From contig CAZVAQ010000024.1 in the NCBI GenBank assembly GCA_964625145.1, positions 1 through 34,043 of the forward strand: a stretch of DNA of 34,043 nt. The letters are read 5' to 3'. Both the position numbers and the translations under genes were made by a program. Under the pieces are notes generated by a model that made no database searches, was not told the DNA's origin, and worked only from the letters and a program-made list of their open reading frames with translations. This document shows positions 1 through 7,594 of the stretch, in pieces (position 1 is the stretch's first letter; each line of letters starts with the position of its first letter). The DNA is from CAYTRP01 sp964625145. Lineage in GTDB: Bacteria; Sumerlaeota; Sumerlaeia; SLMS01; JAHLLQ01.

Positions 1-867
1 TTGAACATGCTCGCTGGCGGTGCCGCGTTCTGCTATTTCATCGACTTGCGCTAGTGTCAGTCCCGCCAGACGCAGCCGTTCGCGCATGGACTCCACGGCA
101 GTCTTGTTGATCGCGGCGGTGGGACTATCGGTTGTGGCGCCGCGTTGCATCGCACTGATGGCCTGCAGGAACTCGTGCTGCACGTTGAGCAACTCGGGGC
201 TGTACAAAGTCACAACATGCTGACCGCGCTCGACGCGGTCGCCCACGAACCGTGCCATCAGGGCGTCGACGCGCCCCCCAACGTTCGCGCTGATGTGCGC
301 GCGGCGCCGGGGATCGACGGTCAATTCACCCACCAAGCGCACGGTCCGCATTGCGGCACGCCGCTCGACTCTTGCCGTTTGGATCCGCGAGAGAGCGACG
401 GCTTCCGGACTCATGACCAACCGCCGTGGCGAGGCAGACGCGCCCGCGGATGAGCCATCCGCATAAACCGGCTGCATCTCCATTCCGCAAATGGGGCAGG
501 GCCCCGGCTCCTCCATCGGCGGCAGGCAGTTCATCGCGCACGCGTAACCGATGGGCTTTGACGTGGCACCTTGCGATGCGTGATCGTGCGCGCTGCCTCC
601 GGCTTCCGTCACCGGCACCAACTCCATCCCGCAGATGGGGCAGCTCCCAGGTTCGCTCTGACGAATCTGCGGATGCATCGAGCATGTATAGATTGTCTCG
701 GACGCGATTGATACAGGCGACGGCTTCGCCTGATCATTCCCACCGGCGCGGCCCGCCCCCAGGTTATAGGCAACGAATGCAGTGACCAATATGGCCGCCA
801 CAACGGCCAGTTGCGCCACAGTGGGAACCATCTTCTTCAGGAAGTTCAGCACTGCTGTTCTGTTCAT
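1..867 (-). CDS. Heavy-metal efflux RND periplasmic adaptor (CusB-like), C-terminus outside the window
   Basis: Membrane-fusion protein that links an inner-membrane RND pump to a TolC-type channel and probably exports copper, silver or a similar cation. The reading frame is open from the ATG at 867 to base 1, giving 289 residues with no stop. Residues 16-35 form a membrane anchor. Two heavy-metal-binding modules follow: residues 60-86 (YTCSMHPQI, then CPICGMELVPV) and 108-134 (YACAMNCLPP, then CPICGMEMQPV). After these comes the CusB core, with the barrel-sandwich segment around ISANVGGRVDALMARFVGDRV and VTLYSPEL, then the start of the hairpin (QHEFLQAI). The start overlaps the TolC gene stop by four bases (ATGA), so the two are translationally coupled. 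The pump gene itself would lie beyond base 1. Family assignment is firm; the metal is inferred. Confidence 0.9.
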   Translation of the reverse strand, partial: MNRTAVLNFLKKMVPTVAQLAVVAAILVTAFVAYNLGAGRAGGNDQAKPSPVSIASETIYTCSMHPQIRQSEPGSCPICGMELVPVTEAGGSAHDHASQGATSKPIGYACAMNCLPPMEEPGPCPICGMEMQPVYADGSSAGASASPRRLVMSPEAVALSRIQTARVERRAAMRTVRLVGELTVDPRRRAHISANVGGRVDALMARFVGDRVERGQHVVTLYSPELLNVQHEFLQAISAMQRGATTDSPTAAINKTAVESMRERLRLAGLTLAQVDEIAERGTASEHVQ

Positions 868-2252
868 GGACGGCTCTCCTGCGCGTCGGTCACAAGTTCA
901 AGGGGCAGGCCAACCGCGCGTTCCAGGTCGGCAATGGCCAGTTGCCGGTCGCGCTCGATGCGCAACACGTCGCGGCGCGCGGCGATGAGCGTGCGTTGCA
1001 CATCGATGAGATCAGCATAGCTGAAGCGCCCCACGCGATAGCCCGACTCGGCGGTCTTGTATGCTTCGAGCGCCAGGCCGACCACACCGCTTTCGTACAC
1101 TTCTTTCTGCCTGCGCAGGGCCTCGGCCATCGCGAAGGTCGATTGAATCTGCGCGAGTATCTCGTTTTCCGCGGAATCGCGAAGCAGCTCCGTCTCTTGT
1201 TCGCGCAATCTGGCCTGCTCGGTCGCCGCGCGGCGGCGAGCGTTTGGAATCGGAATGTTCACCCCCAGGGACACGATCCACGAATCCATGCGCGTATCCG
1301 AATCCGGCCTGTAGAACCCCGAACCATCGGACCCCATCGCCTCCATCCCCACGCCGACGGTGAAGTCCGGATAGTAGTCCGCGCGCGCCAGTTGCGCCAT
1401 GCCGCGCGCGGCATCTTGTTGATGCTGCAACCCTTCCAGCTCCGGCCTGTTGGCGATTGCTTCGTCGATCAGGCGTTGGGTGTTGGGCAGGTCGGCGATT
1501 TCGTCAGCCGCATCCGTGTCGAACTTCAGCACCCAACCGCGTCCGGTGCCCAGCAGCACGGCCAATTCGCGGCGTTGCACTTCGATGGCGCCATTCATGG
1601 CGTGCAGCTCGGCTTCGGTGCGCGCCATCTCCGCCTGCACTTGCAGCAGCGCGGCGCGGTCGGCCTGGCCCACCTCGTATTGCGCCGTCGTGACCTGCAG
1701 GATCTGTTGGAGCAAGTCATGCTCCTGGCGCGTCAGCTCAAGATTCGCGCGCTCATATCGCAGCATCTGCCACGCGCGAATGATGTCGCGGCGGATGTCC
1801 AACGCCTGTGCGCGGTATTCCTCCAGCGCCTGCATGGCCTCGCTTCGTGCGATTCCACCGCGCAGCGCGCGCTTGCCGAACCAGGGAAACGTCTGGCTCA
1901 GCGTCAACATGTTGGACTGCTCATCGCCCATCCCGCGAAATGCCTGCTGTTGGGAGACCATTGCCATGGGGTCCATCAGCGACGATGCCTGCGGCTCTTC
2001 CTGCAGCATCGCTTCAAACTTCGTGTACCGGGCCTTGAGCGATGGATTGTTCTGCAGCGCCCACTCGATTGCTTCTTCGAGCGTGAGCGGCTGAAGAGGT
2101 GCGACGGCTTCAACTGTAGGGGCAGCAGCAGCGGCATCGCTCGCGGATTGCTGCGTCAATGCGAGGTCATGCGTTGCCGGTGGCCGCGAGGCACAAGCCG
2201 CCAGCCCAAGTGCAATGCCCGGCAGCAACAGCAGACCGAGGCGAATGGTCAT
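864..2252 (-). CDS. TolC-family outer-membrane efflux lipoprotein (CusC-like)
   Basis: Outer-membrane channel component of a tripartite heavy-metal efflux system. The 462-residue product starts with a lipoprotein signal ending in the lipobox LAAC (Cys20). The mature part has the TolC/OEP architecture of two repeated halves, each beginning with a phrase such as LTLEEAIEWALQNNPSLKAR (about residues 57-76) and containing long alpha-helical stretches rich in E, R, Q and A (residues 150-235 and 345-450). Length fits the family. It follows the Cys-rich gene after 144 bp and overlaps the adaptor gene by four bases, which supports one efflux operon. The metal substrate is inferred only from the adaptor's metal-binding motifs. 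Confidence 0.9.
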   Translation of the reverse strand: MTIRLGLLLLPGIALGLAACASRPPATHDLALTQQSASDAAAAAPTVEAVAPLQPLTLEEAIEWALQNNPSLKARYTKFEAMLQEEPQASSLMDPMAMVSQQQAFRGMGDEQSNMLTLSQTFPWFGKRALRGGIARSEAMQALEEYRAQALDIRRDIIRAWQMLRYERANLELTRQEHDLLQQILQVTTAQYEVGQADRAALLQVQAEMARTEAELHAMNGAIEVQRRELAVLLGTGRGWVLKFDTDAADEIADLPNTQRLIDEAIANRPELEGLQHQQDAARGMAQLARADYYPDFTVGVGMEAMGSDGSGFYRPDSDTRMDSWIVSLGVNIPIPNARRRAATEQARLREQETELLRDSAENEILAQIQSTFAMAEALRRQKEVYESGVVGLALEAYKTAESGYRVGRFSYADLIDVQRTLIAARRDVLRIERDRQLAIADLERAVGLPLELVTDAQESRP

Positions 2253-2396
2253 GATGCAGACTCCTGATCATCGGTCGATGGCTTCGGGGCGCGTCAAAGG
2301 CGCCCGCATTCACCATGCGCACACGCGAAGATCACCAGTGCATGCGCGGCCAATCATCCGGCATGCGATGCGGCACCAGTGATCCGGATCAGGATA

Positions 2397-2891
2397 TCAA
2401 ATGATGAAGACGGAATGCAGGACGTGAATCGGCGCGGGTGTGGGCGGGCTGCCGCGAATGGTCAACCAGCCGGGGATGTGCACCGATGACACCAACAGCC
2501 CCACGGCAGTCGGCGTGGGGATCGGATAGCTGGCGACGTGCTTGACGGTAGTAAGGGCAACCGCGCAGGTGATCGTAGCTTGCGAAGTGCCGGAGTCCTC
2601 ACTCACCTGCACCGGGCAATCGCACGGTGCGTCCTCTTCTTCGCAAGGAAGGTTTGACGTGGGTTGGGGCGCCGGGGCCTCCTCCTGCTTACCCGATGGG
2701 CAGCACCCCGTCTCCGGTTCCGGCGCAGAGGCCGGGGCAGCCGGAGCGTTGGCCAACTCGACATGCAGGCAATGCAAGCCGCATTGGCAATGCGGCAGCT
2801 GGGCGACGATAATGGAACAGACGAAAAGGAAGCCCACCAGGGAGGTGAGCAGACGGAGCGCGAAAGTTGGGGCACATCGCTTCAACATCAT
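2397..2891 (-). CDS. Small Cys-rich exported protein upstream of efflux genes
   Basis: Unrecognised 164-residue protein. Residues 11-32 are a hydrophobic export signal or anchor (ALRLLTSLVGFLFVCSIIVA). The mature part carries Cys/His clusters (HCQCGLHCLH at about 35-43, then GCCPSG, PCEEEDAPCDCP) embedded in a Pro/Ala/Glu-rich linker, and ends in a Pro-rich stretch with hydrophobic tail residues. The many Cys and His residues next to a metal efflux operon suggest a periplasmic metal-binding or metal-buffering accessory, but no named domain can be claimed. Codon pattern and position at the head of the minus-strand operon make it likely to be real. The start may be the first or second Met (MMLKRC). 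There is no strong Shine-Dalgarno sequence. Confidence 0.65.
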   Translation of the reverse strand: MMLKRCAPTFALRLLTSLVGFLFVCSIIVAQLPHCQCGLHCLHVELANAPAAPASAPEPETGCCPSGKQEEAPAPQPTSNLPCEEEDAPCDCPVQVSEDSGTSQATITCAVALTTVKHVASYPIPTPTAVGLLVSSVHIPGWLTIRGSPPTPAPIHVLHSVFII

Positions 2892-3112
2892 GCGCGAGAC
2901 ATGAGCGAAAAATGCGCCAGCCTGTCAAGGCGAGTTCCTTTAGTACACCACCGTGTTTGAGCCTTCCGAGTACCCAAGGACGCATTCCCCGGCGAAACGG
3001 ACAGCGCAAGTCACGCCGGAACAAGGGGCTTCGCCCTTGCTCCCCCCGGACGTTCCCTTCAGGGTCCGCATTCGTTCATCGAACCCGCCGCCGGTGAAGA
3101 TCGGAAGCCGCC
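2892..3112. promoter_or_regulatory. Divergent intergenic region between efflux operon and sugar regulator
   Basis: This 221-bp gap must hold promoters in both directions. On the minus strand a perfect TTGACA (2928 to 2923) sits 32 bp before the Cys-rich gene start, but the -10 candidates at proper spacing are poor. On the plus strand no convincing promoter was found. A small stem-loop, CAAGGG (3022-3027) paired with CCCTTG (3034-3039) around a GCTTCG loop, lies in the leader of the regulator gene. The GTRTGYATAC-type motif found elsewhere in the locus is absent here, so autoregulation through that site is not supported. Confidence 0.45.
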
Positions 3113-4267
3113 ATGTCGACCAAGAACAGAAGCGACAAATCCGGCTACAAGTACGCCCAGATCAAGACCGACCTCTCGATCCAGATCCTCGAGGGGCAGT
3201 TGCGTCCTCATGACCGCATCCCCTCGCTGAACGAGATCACCCAGAAGTACAAGGTGAGCAAGATCACCGCCCGCCGCGTCCTCAACGACCTGGTGACCGA
3301 GGGCCTCGTCTACGCCAGCCGTGGCCGGGGATCCTTTGTCAGCGACGGCGTCGCCCGCCAGAAAAAGCGCGTCGGCCGCGAGAAGAACCGCTCGCTAGGC
3401 GTCGTGTTCGAGCACGCCTCCGGCTCGTTCATGAGCGACATCATCATGGGGATCGACGAGGAGGCCTTTGACCGCAAGGCGCAGATCACCCTGTGCCTGT
3501 CGAACAATTCCTACGAGCGCGAGGCCGAAAACCTGGAACGCCTCGTGCAGCAGGGCGTCGACCGCATCCTGCTGTTCATGGTTCTGAAGAACGACAGCAA
3601 GGCCGTGAATGTGAACATCCCGCTGTACCTGCGCCTGCAGGACCAGGGCGTGCGCCTGCTGCTCATCGCCTGCAACATCCCCGGCGTCCAGATCCCCTCC
3701 CTCACCTATGATGACTACAACGCGTTTCGGCGTCTGGTGAAGCACGTGCGCGACCAGGGCTGCCGCCGGCTGCTGTATGTGACGCGCATCGACAACGCCT
3801 CCACCACCATCGAGCGCTTGCGCGGCATCAAGGACGGCCTGTTGGAGTCCGGCCTGACCTACGACGCGCGCTCGATCCTCTCAATCCGCATTCACTCGAT
3901 AGACACGGTGGTGTCCGACACGGCCGGGCAGGTGGCGGCACATCTGAAGCAGGGCGGGGAGTTCGATGCGATCCTCTGCTCGGACGAGATGGTGGCGGCC
4001 GGAGTCTTTGAAGCCCTCGAGCAAAACCCCAGTCCCCGGCGTCGCGACAAGCTCCCCTTGGTCGGCGGCATGGGGAGCACCCGGAACCTGCACGTCCTGA
4101 AGGGGAACCCCTACATCCTTCTGGAGGACGACACCCACCGTCTGGGGCGCGAGGCCGCCGCCATGATGCTGGGCGATTCGATGCCCAAACCGGGAACTGC
4201 GGACATGGAGTCCCTTCATCGGGTGCTGCCGGTGCCTCTCCGGCTCCCCCGCGGCGGCAGGCGTTGA
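3113..4267 (+). CDS. GntR-HTH / LacI-type sugar-sensing transcriptional regulator (AraR-like architecture)
   Basis: DNA-binding regulator of the downstream sugar locus. Residues 12-77 are a GntR-type winged helix: YKYAQIKTDLSIQILEGQL, then RIPSLNEITQKYKVSKITARRVLNDL, then GLVYASRGRGSFV. Residues about 93-375 are a periplasmic-binding-protein-like effector domain of the LacI/GalR type, beginning SLGVVFEHASGSFMSDIIMG and containing the DAILCSDEMVAAGVFEALE segment. This pairing is known from AraR of Bacillus, a repressor released by sugar binding. The 384-residue length fits. The gene lies directly upstream of a sugar ABC importer, and candidate operators (4286-4295 and 4341-4350) lie between the two. 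Which sugar binds cannot be read from the sequence. Confidence 0.88.
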   Translation: MSTKNRSDKSGYKYAQIKTDLSIQILEGQLRPHDRIPSLNEITQKYKVSKITARRVLNDLVTEGLVYASRGRGSFVSDGVARQKKRVGREKNRSLGVVFEHASGSFMSDIIMGIDEEAFDRKAQITLCLSNNSYEREAENLERLVQQGVDRILLFMVLKNDSKAVNVNIPLYLRLQDQGVRLLLIACNIPGVQIPSLTYDDYNAFRRLVKHVRDQGCRRLLYVTRIDNASTTIERLRGIKDGLLESGLTYDARSILSIRIHSIDTVVSDTAGQVAAHLKQGGEFDAILCSDEMVAAGVFEALEQNPSPRRRDKLPLVGGMGSTRNLHVLKGNPYILLEDDTHRLGREAAAMMLGDSMPKPGTADMESLHRVLPVPLRLPRGGRR

Positions 4268-4285
4268 GCAGGCGGTCCTTCCTTG

Positions 4286-4295
4286 GTGTGTATGT
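4286..4295 (+). promoter_or_regulatory. Candidate regulator operator, site A (GTGTGTATGT)
   Basis: First of five GTRTGYATAC-like decamers in the locus. It lies in the 164-bp gap between the regulator gene and the ABC importer gene, 55 bp upstream of site B, which is about five helical turns. It is the weakest match, with a degenerate right half. A possible promoter, TTGAAA (4303-4308) with TGATAC (4325-4330) at 16-bp spacing, lies just downstream of it. Function is inferred from recurrence and position. Confidence 0.4.
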
Positions 4296-4340
4296 CCATC
4301 ATTTGAAACCCCTGATCCCGGCCCTGATACGCCGCACATA

Positions 4341-4350
4341 GTGTGTATGC
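4341..4350 (+). promoter_or_regulatory. Candidate regulator operator, site B (GTGTGTATGC)
   Basis: Second copy of the recurrent decamer, 82 bp upstream of the chosen start of the sugar-binding-protein gene and just downstream of the possible promoter at 4303-4330. A repressor bound here would block transcription of the importer operon. Inferred from motif recurrence. Confidence 0.45.
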
Positions 4351-4431
4351 AAAGTCCTTGACCTGAGCAAACACCTCCCCCAAACCGTGGAGAGTCACAA
4401 ACGCATCTCCCGCGTGGCAGGCAGGGGACCC

Positions 4432-5832
4432 ATGGCGTCAGCACCAGACAGCCTGAAGCGATGGAGTCGCACGGCGGCTTCCGCATTGGGCGTGTTGCTC
4501 CTGGCATGGCTCTTCATCTTTGTGCGCGCCGAGGAACATCTCCCCACGGACCGCACCGTCATCAAGTTGTGGCAGGTCACCGGCGGATTGGATGTCGACC
4601 CCGCCGCCCCGAGATGGTTCAACGAAAGTCAGGACGCCATCTATCTGCAGCCTGTCGGTCTCCCGTTTATGGAGATTGAACAGAAGTTCCTGACCGCCGC
4701 GGTGGGTAATGTCCCTCCGGACTTGTTCGAGTACTTCGGCTCCGTGGCCCAATGGTCCACGCGCGGCGCGCTCATGCCCTTGGATGACTTCATGGAGCGC
4801 GATGGCTTCGACCGCTCAAAGGTCTTTGATGCCTTGTGGGGGGAGATGACCTGGGAGGGCCACACCTTTGCCATTCCAACCGGCACGGGAAGCGAGGGGT
4901 TCTATTGGAACAAGGCGCATTTCCGCGAAGCAGGACTCGATCCCGACCGGCCGCCGCAGACGTGGCAGGAACTGGAGGAGTACGCCCTGCTCCTGACCAA
5001 GTACAACACCGACGGTTCCATCGAGCGCGCGGGCTACATCCCGGGGTACTGGGCACCCGGCGCGTCCCCGATCTTCCTCGGCTGGGCCGTGCAGAATGGC
5101 GCCCGTTTCCTGAGCGAGGATGGCACGAAGGTCATCATGACCGGACCGGAACACATCGAGGCATTGGAATGGGAAGCGCGTCTGTTCGAGAAGCTCGGGC
5201 GCCAAGCCCTGCTCACCAAGCGTGCCTCCTATGGGCAGGGCAAGCAGCAGGGCTTCCTTGGCGGCAACCTCTCCATGATCGTGCAGAAGTCGAGCTTTGT
5301 GCAGGAAATCAGCATGTACGCGCCGGACTTGGAATACGGCGTCTCGCAACTGCCCGTGCCCGAAGAGGGCAAGCACGGGGTGGTGGCGGGGCCGGTGTGG
5401 ATAGGGATCCCATCAGGAGCACGCAACCCGGAAGCCGCATGGGAGTACATCAAGTACTACACGCAGTCGGACGTGCAGGAGCGCGTCGCCGAGTGGGCTG
5501 CCAGCCAGAATCTGGCGGGATTCTTCCCGGCGGACAAGCATGCCGCCAACAGCCCCGCAACAAAGGGCATCCCGCACATCGAGGTCTTCGTCGAAGGCAT
5601 GCAGTGGGCTCATCCCACCACTGTCGTGCCGCTGGCCCACACACAGTTCTGGCGCTCCTATGGCGAGGCGTGGGACAAGGCCATGCGGGGGACAGAAGCA
5701 CCGGCGGAGGCGCTACGGCAAGCCGAGCGCGAGGTGCAACGCGCGCTGAACGCAAACATTGAATACAGCCGCTTCTACTCCGAGAGCCTTCAACGCATGC
5801 ATGCAAACGACACCGGCGGAGGCAGACAATGA
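4432..5832 (+). CDS. ABC transporter sugar-binding protein (extracellular solute-binding family 1)
   Basis: Captures an oligosaccharide or monosaccharide outside the membrane and delivers it to the two permeases that follow. The 466-residue protein has an N-terminal hydrophobic segment (residues 16-33) acting as signal or anchor, with no lipobox. Next comes a type-1 solute-binding fold: IKLWQVTGG near the start, then DLFEYFGSVAQW, AIPTGTGSEGFYWNKAHFREAGLDP and WQELEEYALLLT, all typical of MalE/UgpB-like proteins, and later VAGPVWIGIPSGARNPEAAWEYIKYYT. A longer frame exists from a GTG at 4387, but the ATG at 4432 has AGGGG just upstream and leaves a normal signal region. The stop overlaps the next gene's ATG by four bases. 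Confidence 0.88.
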   Translation: MASAPDSLKRWSRTAASALGVLLLAWLFIFVRAEEHLPTDRTVIKLWQVTGGLDVDPAAPRWFNESQDAIYLQPVGLPFMEIEQKFLTAAVGNVPPDLFEYFGSVAQWSTRGALMPLDDFMERDGFDRSKVFDALWGEMTWEGHTFAIPTGTGSEGFYWNKAHFREAGLDPDRPPQTWQELEEYALLLTKYNTDGSIERAGYIPGYWAPGASPIFLGWAVQNGARFLSEDGTKVIMTGPEHIEALEWEARLFEKLGRQALLTKRASYGQGKQQGFLGGNLSMIVQKSSFVQEISMYAPDLEYGVSQLPVPEEGKHGVVAGPVWIGIPSGARNPEAAWEYIKYYTQSDVQERVAEWAASQNLAGFFPADKHAANSPATKGIPHIEVFVEGMQWAHPTTVVPLAHTQFWRSYGEAWDKAMRGTEAPAEALRQAEREVQRALNANIEYSRFYSESLQRMHANDTGGGRQ

Positions 5833-6749
5833 AGCCGCCCTCCGTTCTCAACAAGGCCAGTGCATGGGTGGAGCAACGCGAAGGCCTGCTTGGCTACCTC
5901 TTCGCCATGCCATGGCTTGTCGGCTTCTTCGGGCTGACGCTGATCCCGGTTATCCTCTCCTTCTACTATAGCTTCACGCGCTTCGATGTGCTGCGGCCGC
6001 CCATGTGGGTGGGCCTGGAGAATTACACCCACCTGCTGTTCGAGGATCCCAAGTTCTACAAGGCGATCTGGAACACCGTCTACTTCACCGCACTGCGCGT
6101 GCCGATCGTGGTGCTTGGGTCACTGTTGTTGGCGATGCTGGTCGCAAACCCCCGGCCGGGTGTCGGCGTGCTCCGCACCGTCTATTACATGCCATCCATC
6201 GTCTCGGGCGTGGCGCTCTCGGTGATCTGGTTGTGGATGTACAATCCGCAATACGGCCTGGTGAACCAGGCCCTGGCCCTGTTCGGCGTGCCCGGGCCAT
6301 TGTGGCTGGACGATCCACGCTGGTCCAAGGACGCCATCATCCTGATGGGTCTTTGGTCCATCGGCGGCGGGCGCATGATCCTCTTCATCGCCGGTCTCAA
6401 CGGCATCCCGCGCCACCTGTATGAATCCGCGCGCGTGGATGGCGCCGGCTGGTGGACCCAGTTTGTGCACATCACGCTTCCGCAACTATCCGGCATCATC
6501 TTCCTCATCATGGTGGTGGAGATCATTTCCTGCTTCCAGGTCTTCACGGAGGCCTACCTGATGACCAACGGCGGCCCGCTGGATTCCACGCTCTTCTACA
6601 ACTTGCAGCTCTACTTCAAGGCGTTCCAGGATTACGAGATGGGAACAGCTTCTGCAATGGCCTGGATCCTGTTCGTGCTGACCATGGCCGTGACAATTCT
6701 CCTCTTCAAGGGCCTTGGCCGCTTCGTGTACTACGAGGGGGAACGGTGA
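5829..6749 (+). CDS. Sugar ABC transporter permease (MalF/UgpA type)
   Basis: First membrane subunit of the sugar importer, 306 residues with about six transmembrane segments (for example residues 19-38, GYLFAMPWLVGFFGLTLIPV). The cytoplasmic EAA loop that contacts the ATPase is present as YESARVDGAGWWTQFVHITLP near residue 198. The segment QVFTEAYLMTNGGPLDSTLF is characteristic of the MalF/UgpA group. It begins inside the stop of the binding-protein gene and its own stop TGA overlaps the next ATG by one base, so the three genes are translationally coupled. No ATPase gene follows. Confidence 0.92.
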   Translation: MKPPSVLNKASAWVEQREGLLGYLFAMPWLVGFFGLTLIPVILSFYYSFTRFDVLRPPMWVGLENYTHLLFEDPKFYKAIWNTVYFTALRVPIVVLGSLLLAMLVANPRPGVGVLRTVYYMPSIVSGVALSVIWLWMYNPQYGLVNQALALFGVPGPLWLDDPRWSKDAIILMGLWSIGGGRMILFIAGLNGIPRHLYESARVDGAGWWTQFVHITLPQLSGIIFLIMVVEIISCFQVFTEAYLMTNGGPLDSTLFYNLQLYFKAFQDYEMGTASAMAWILFVLTMAVTILLFKGLGRFVYYEGER

Positions 6750-7591
6750 TGCGCGTGCCTCCCATTCGGAATCTTGTACCTGCGATCCTCTTCCACGCCA
6801 CCACATGGGGGATCGCGCTGTTGTTCCTCACGCCCTTTGCATGGATGATTTCCAGCTCCCTCAAGGGCCCCGAGGAGGTCTTCACCCCGGGAGTCGGCCT
6901 CATTCCCCATGAGGTGCGGTGGGACAATTACGCCCGGGCCTTCGAACAGATGCCTGTCCTGCTTTACACGCGCAACACGGTGCTGATCACGCTTGGCTGC
7001 ATCATCGGCTACATCGTTTCCGGATCGCTGGTGGCGTATTCGTTCGCGCGCCTGCGATGGCCCGGACGCGACACGTGGTTCCTGATCCTCCTGGCGACGA
7101 TGATGCTCCCGCCCCAAGTATCGATCATCCCGCTGTTCGCCATCTTTCGCGAGCTGCGCTGGATCGATACCTACTACCCACTGATCGTGCCGGCATTCCT
7201 TTCGGGATGGCCATTCTTCATCTTTCTCATGAGGCAGTTCTTCCTGACGATTCCACACGAGCTGACCGAGGCCGCGCGCGTCGACGGTGCAACGCACCTG
7301 CGCATCTACGCCAGCATCATCCTCCCCCTGGCCAAGCCTGCGTTGGCAACCGTCGCCATCTTTGCGTTCCTCCTCCACTGGAACGATTTCTTCGGGCCGC
7401 TGATCTTCCTCACCTCCGAATCCAAATTCACCCTCGCCCTCGGCCTCACCGTCTTCGCCAGCCAGCACCCGTCGGAGTGGAGCGTCCTCATGGCCGTGTC
7501 GCTCATCATGCTCCTGCCGACGATCATCGTCTTCTTTTTCTGCCAACGCTACTTCGTCGAGGGCATTGCCCTGACTGGAACAAAGGGCTAA
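6749..7591 (+). CDS. Sugar ABC transporter permease (MalG/UgpE type)
   Basis: Second membrane subunit of the importer, 280 residues. The chosen ATG at 6749 overlaps the stop of the preceding permease by one base and gives the normal MalG-like N-terminus (FLTPFAWMISSSLKGPEEVF). The EAA loop TEAARVDGATHLRIYASIILP lies near residue 172. Six hydrophobic segments can be counted. The frame is open further upstream, but that part is a shadow of the first permease. The gene is followed after three bases by the first propeller gene, which probably belongs to the same transcript. Confidence 0.92.
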   Translation: MRVPPIRNLVPAILFHATTWGIALLFLTPFAWMISSSLKGPEEVFTPGVGLIPHEVRWDNYARAFEQMPVLLYTRNTVLITLGCIIGYIVSGSLVAYSFARLRWPGRDTWFLILLATMMLPPQVSIIPLFAIFRELRWIDTYYPLIVPAFLSGWPFFIFLMRQFFLTIPHELTEAARVDGATHLRIYASIILPLAKPALATVAIFAFLLHWNDFFGPLIFLTSESKFTLALGLTVFASQHPSEWSVLMAVSLIMLLPTIIVFFFCQRYFVEGIALTGTKG

Positions 7592-7594
7592 ACA

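Noticed and set aside
942..2267. Long plus-strand frame of 441 codons opposite the TolC gene
   Set aside because: It is antisense to a well-supported gene, has His/Arg/Gln-rich composition typical of GC-rich shadow frames, and shows no domain.
2945..2956. ACAC-N4-GTGT inverted repeat as a metal-regulator operator
   Set aside because: Only four bases per arm, no second copy, and no regulator for the efflux operon in the window.
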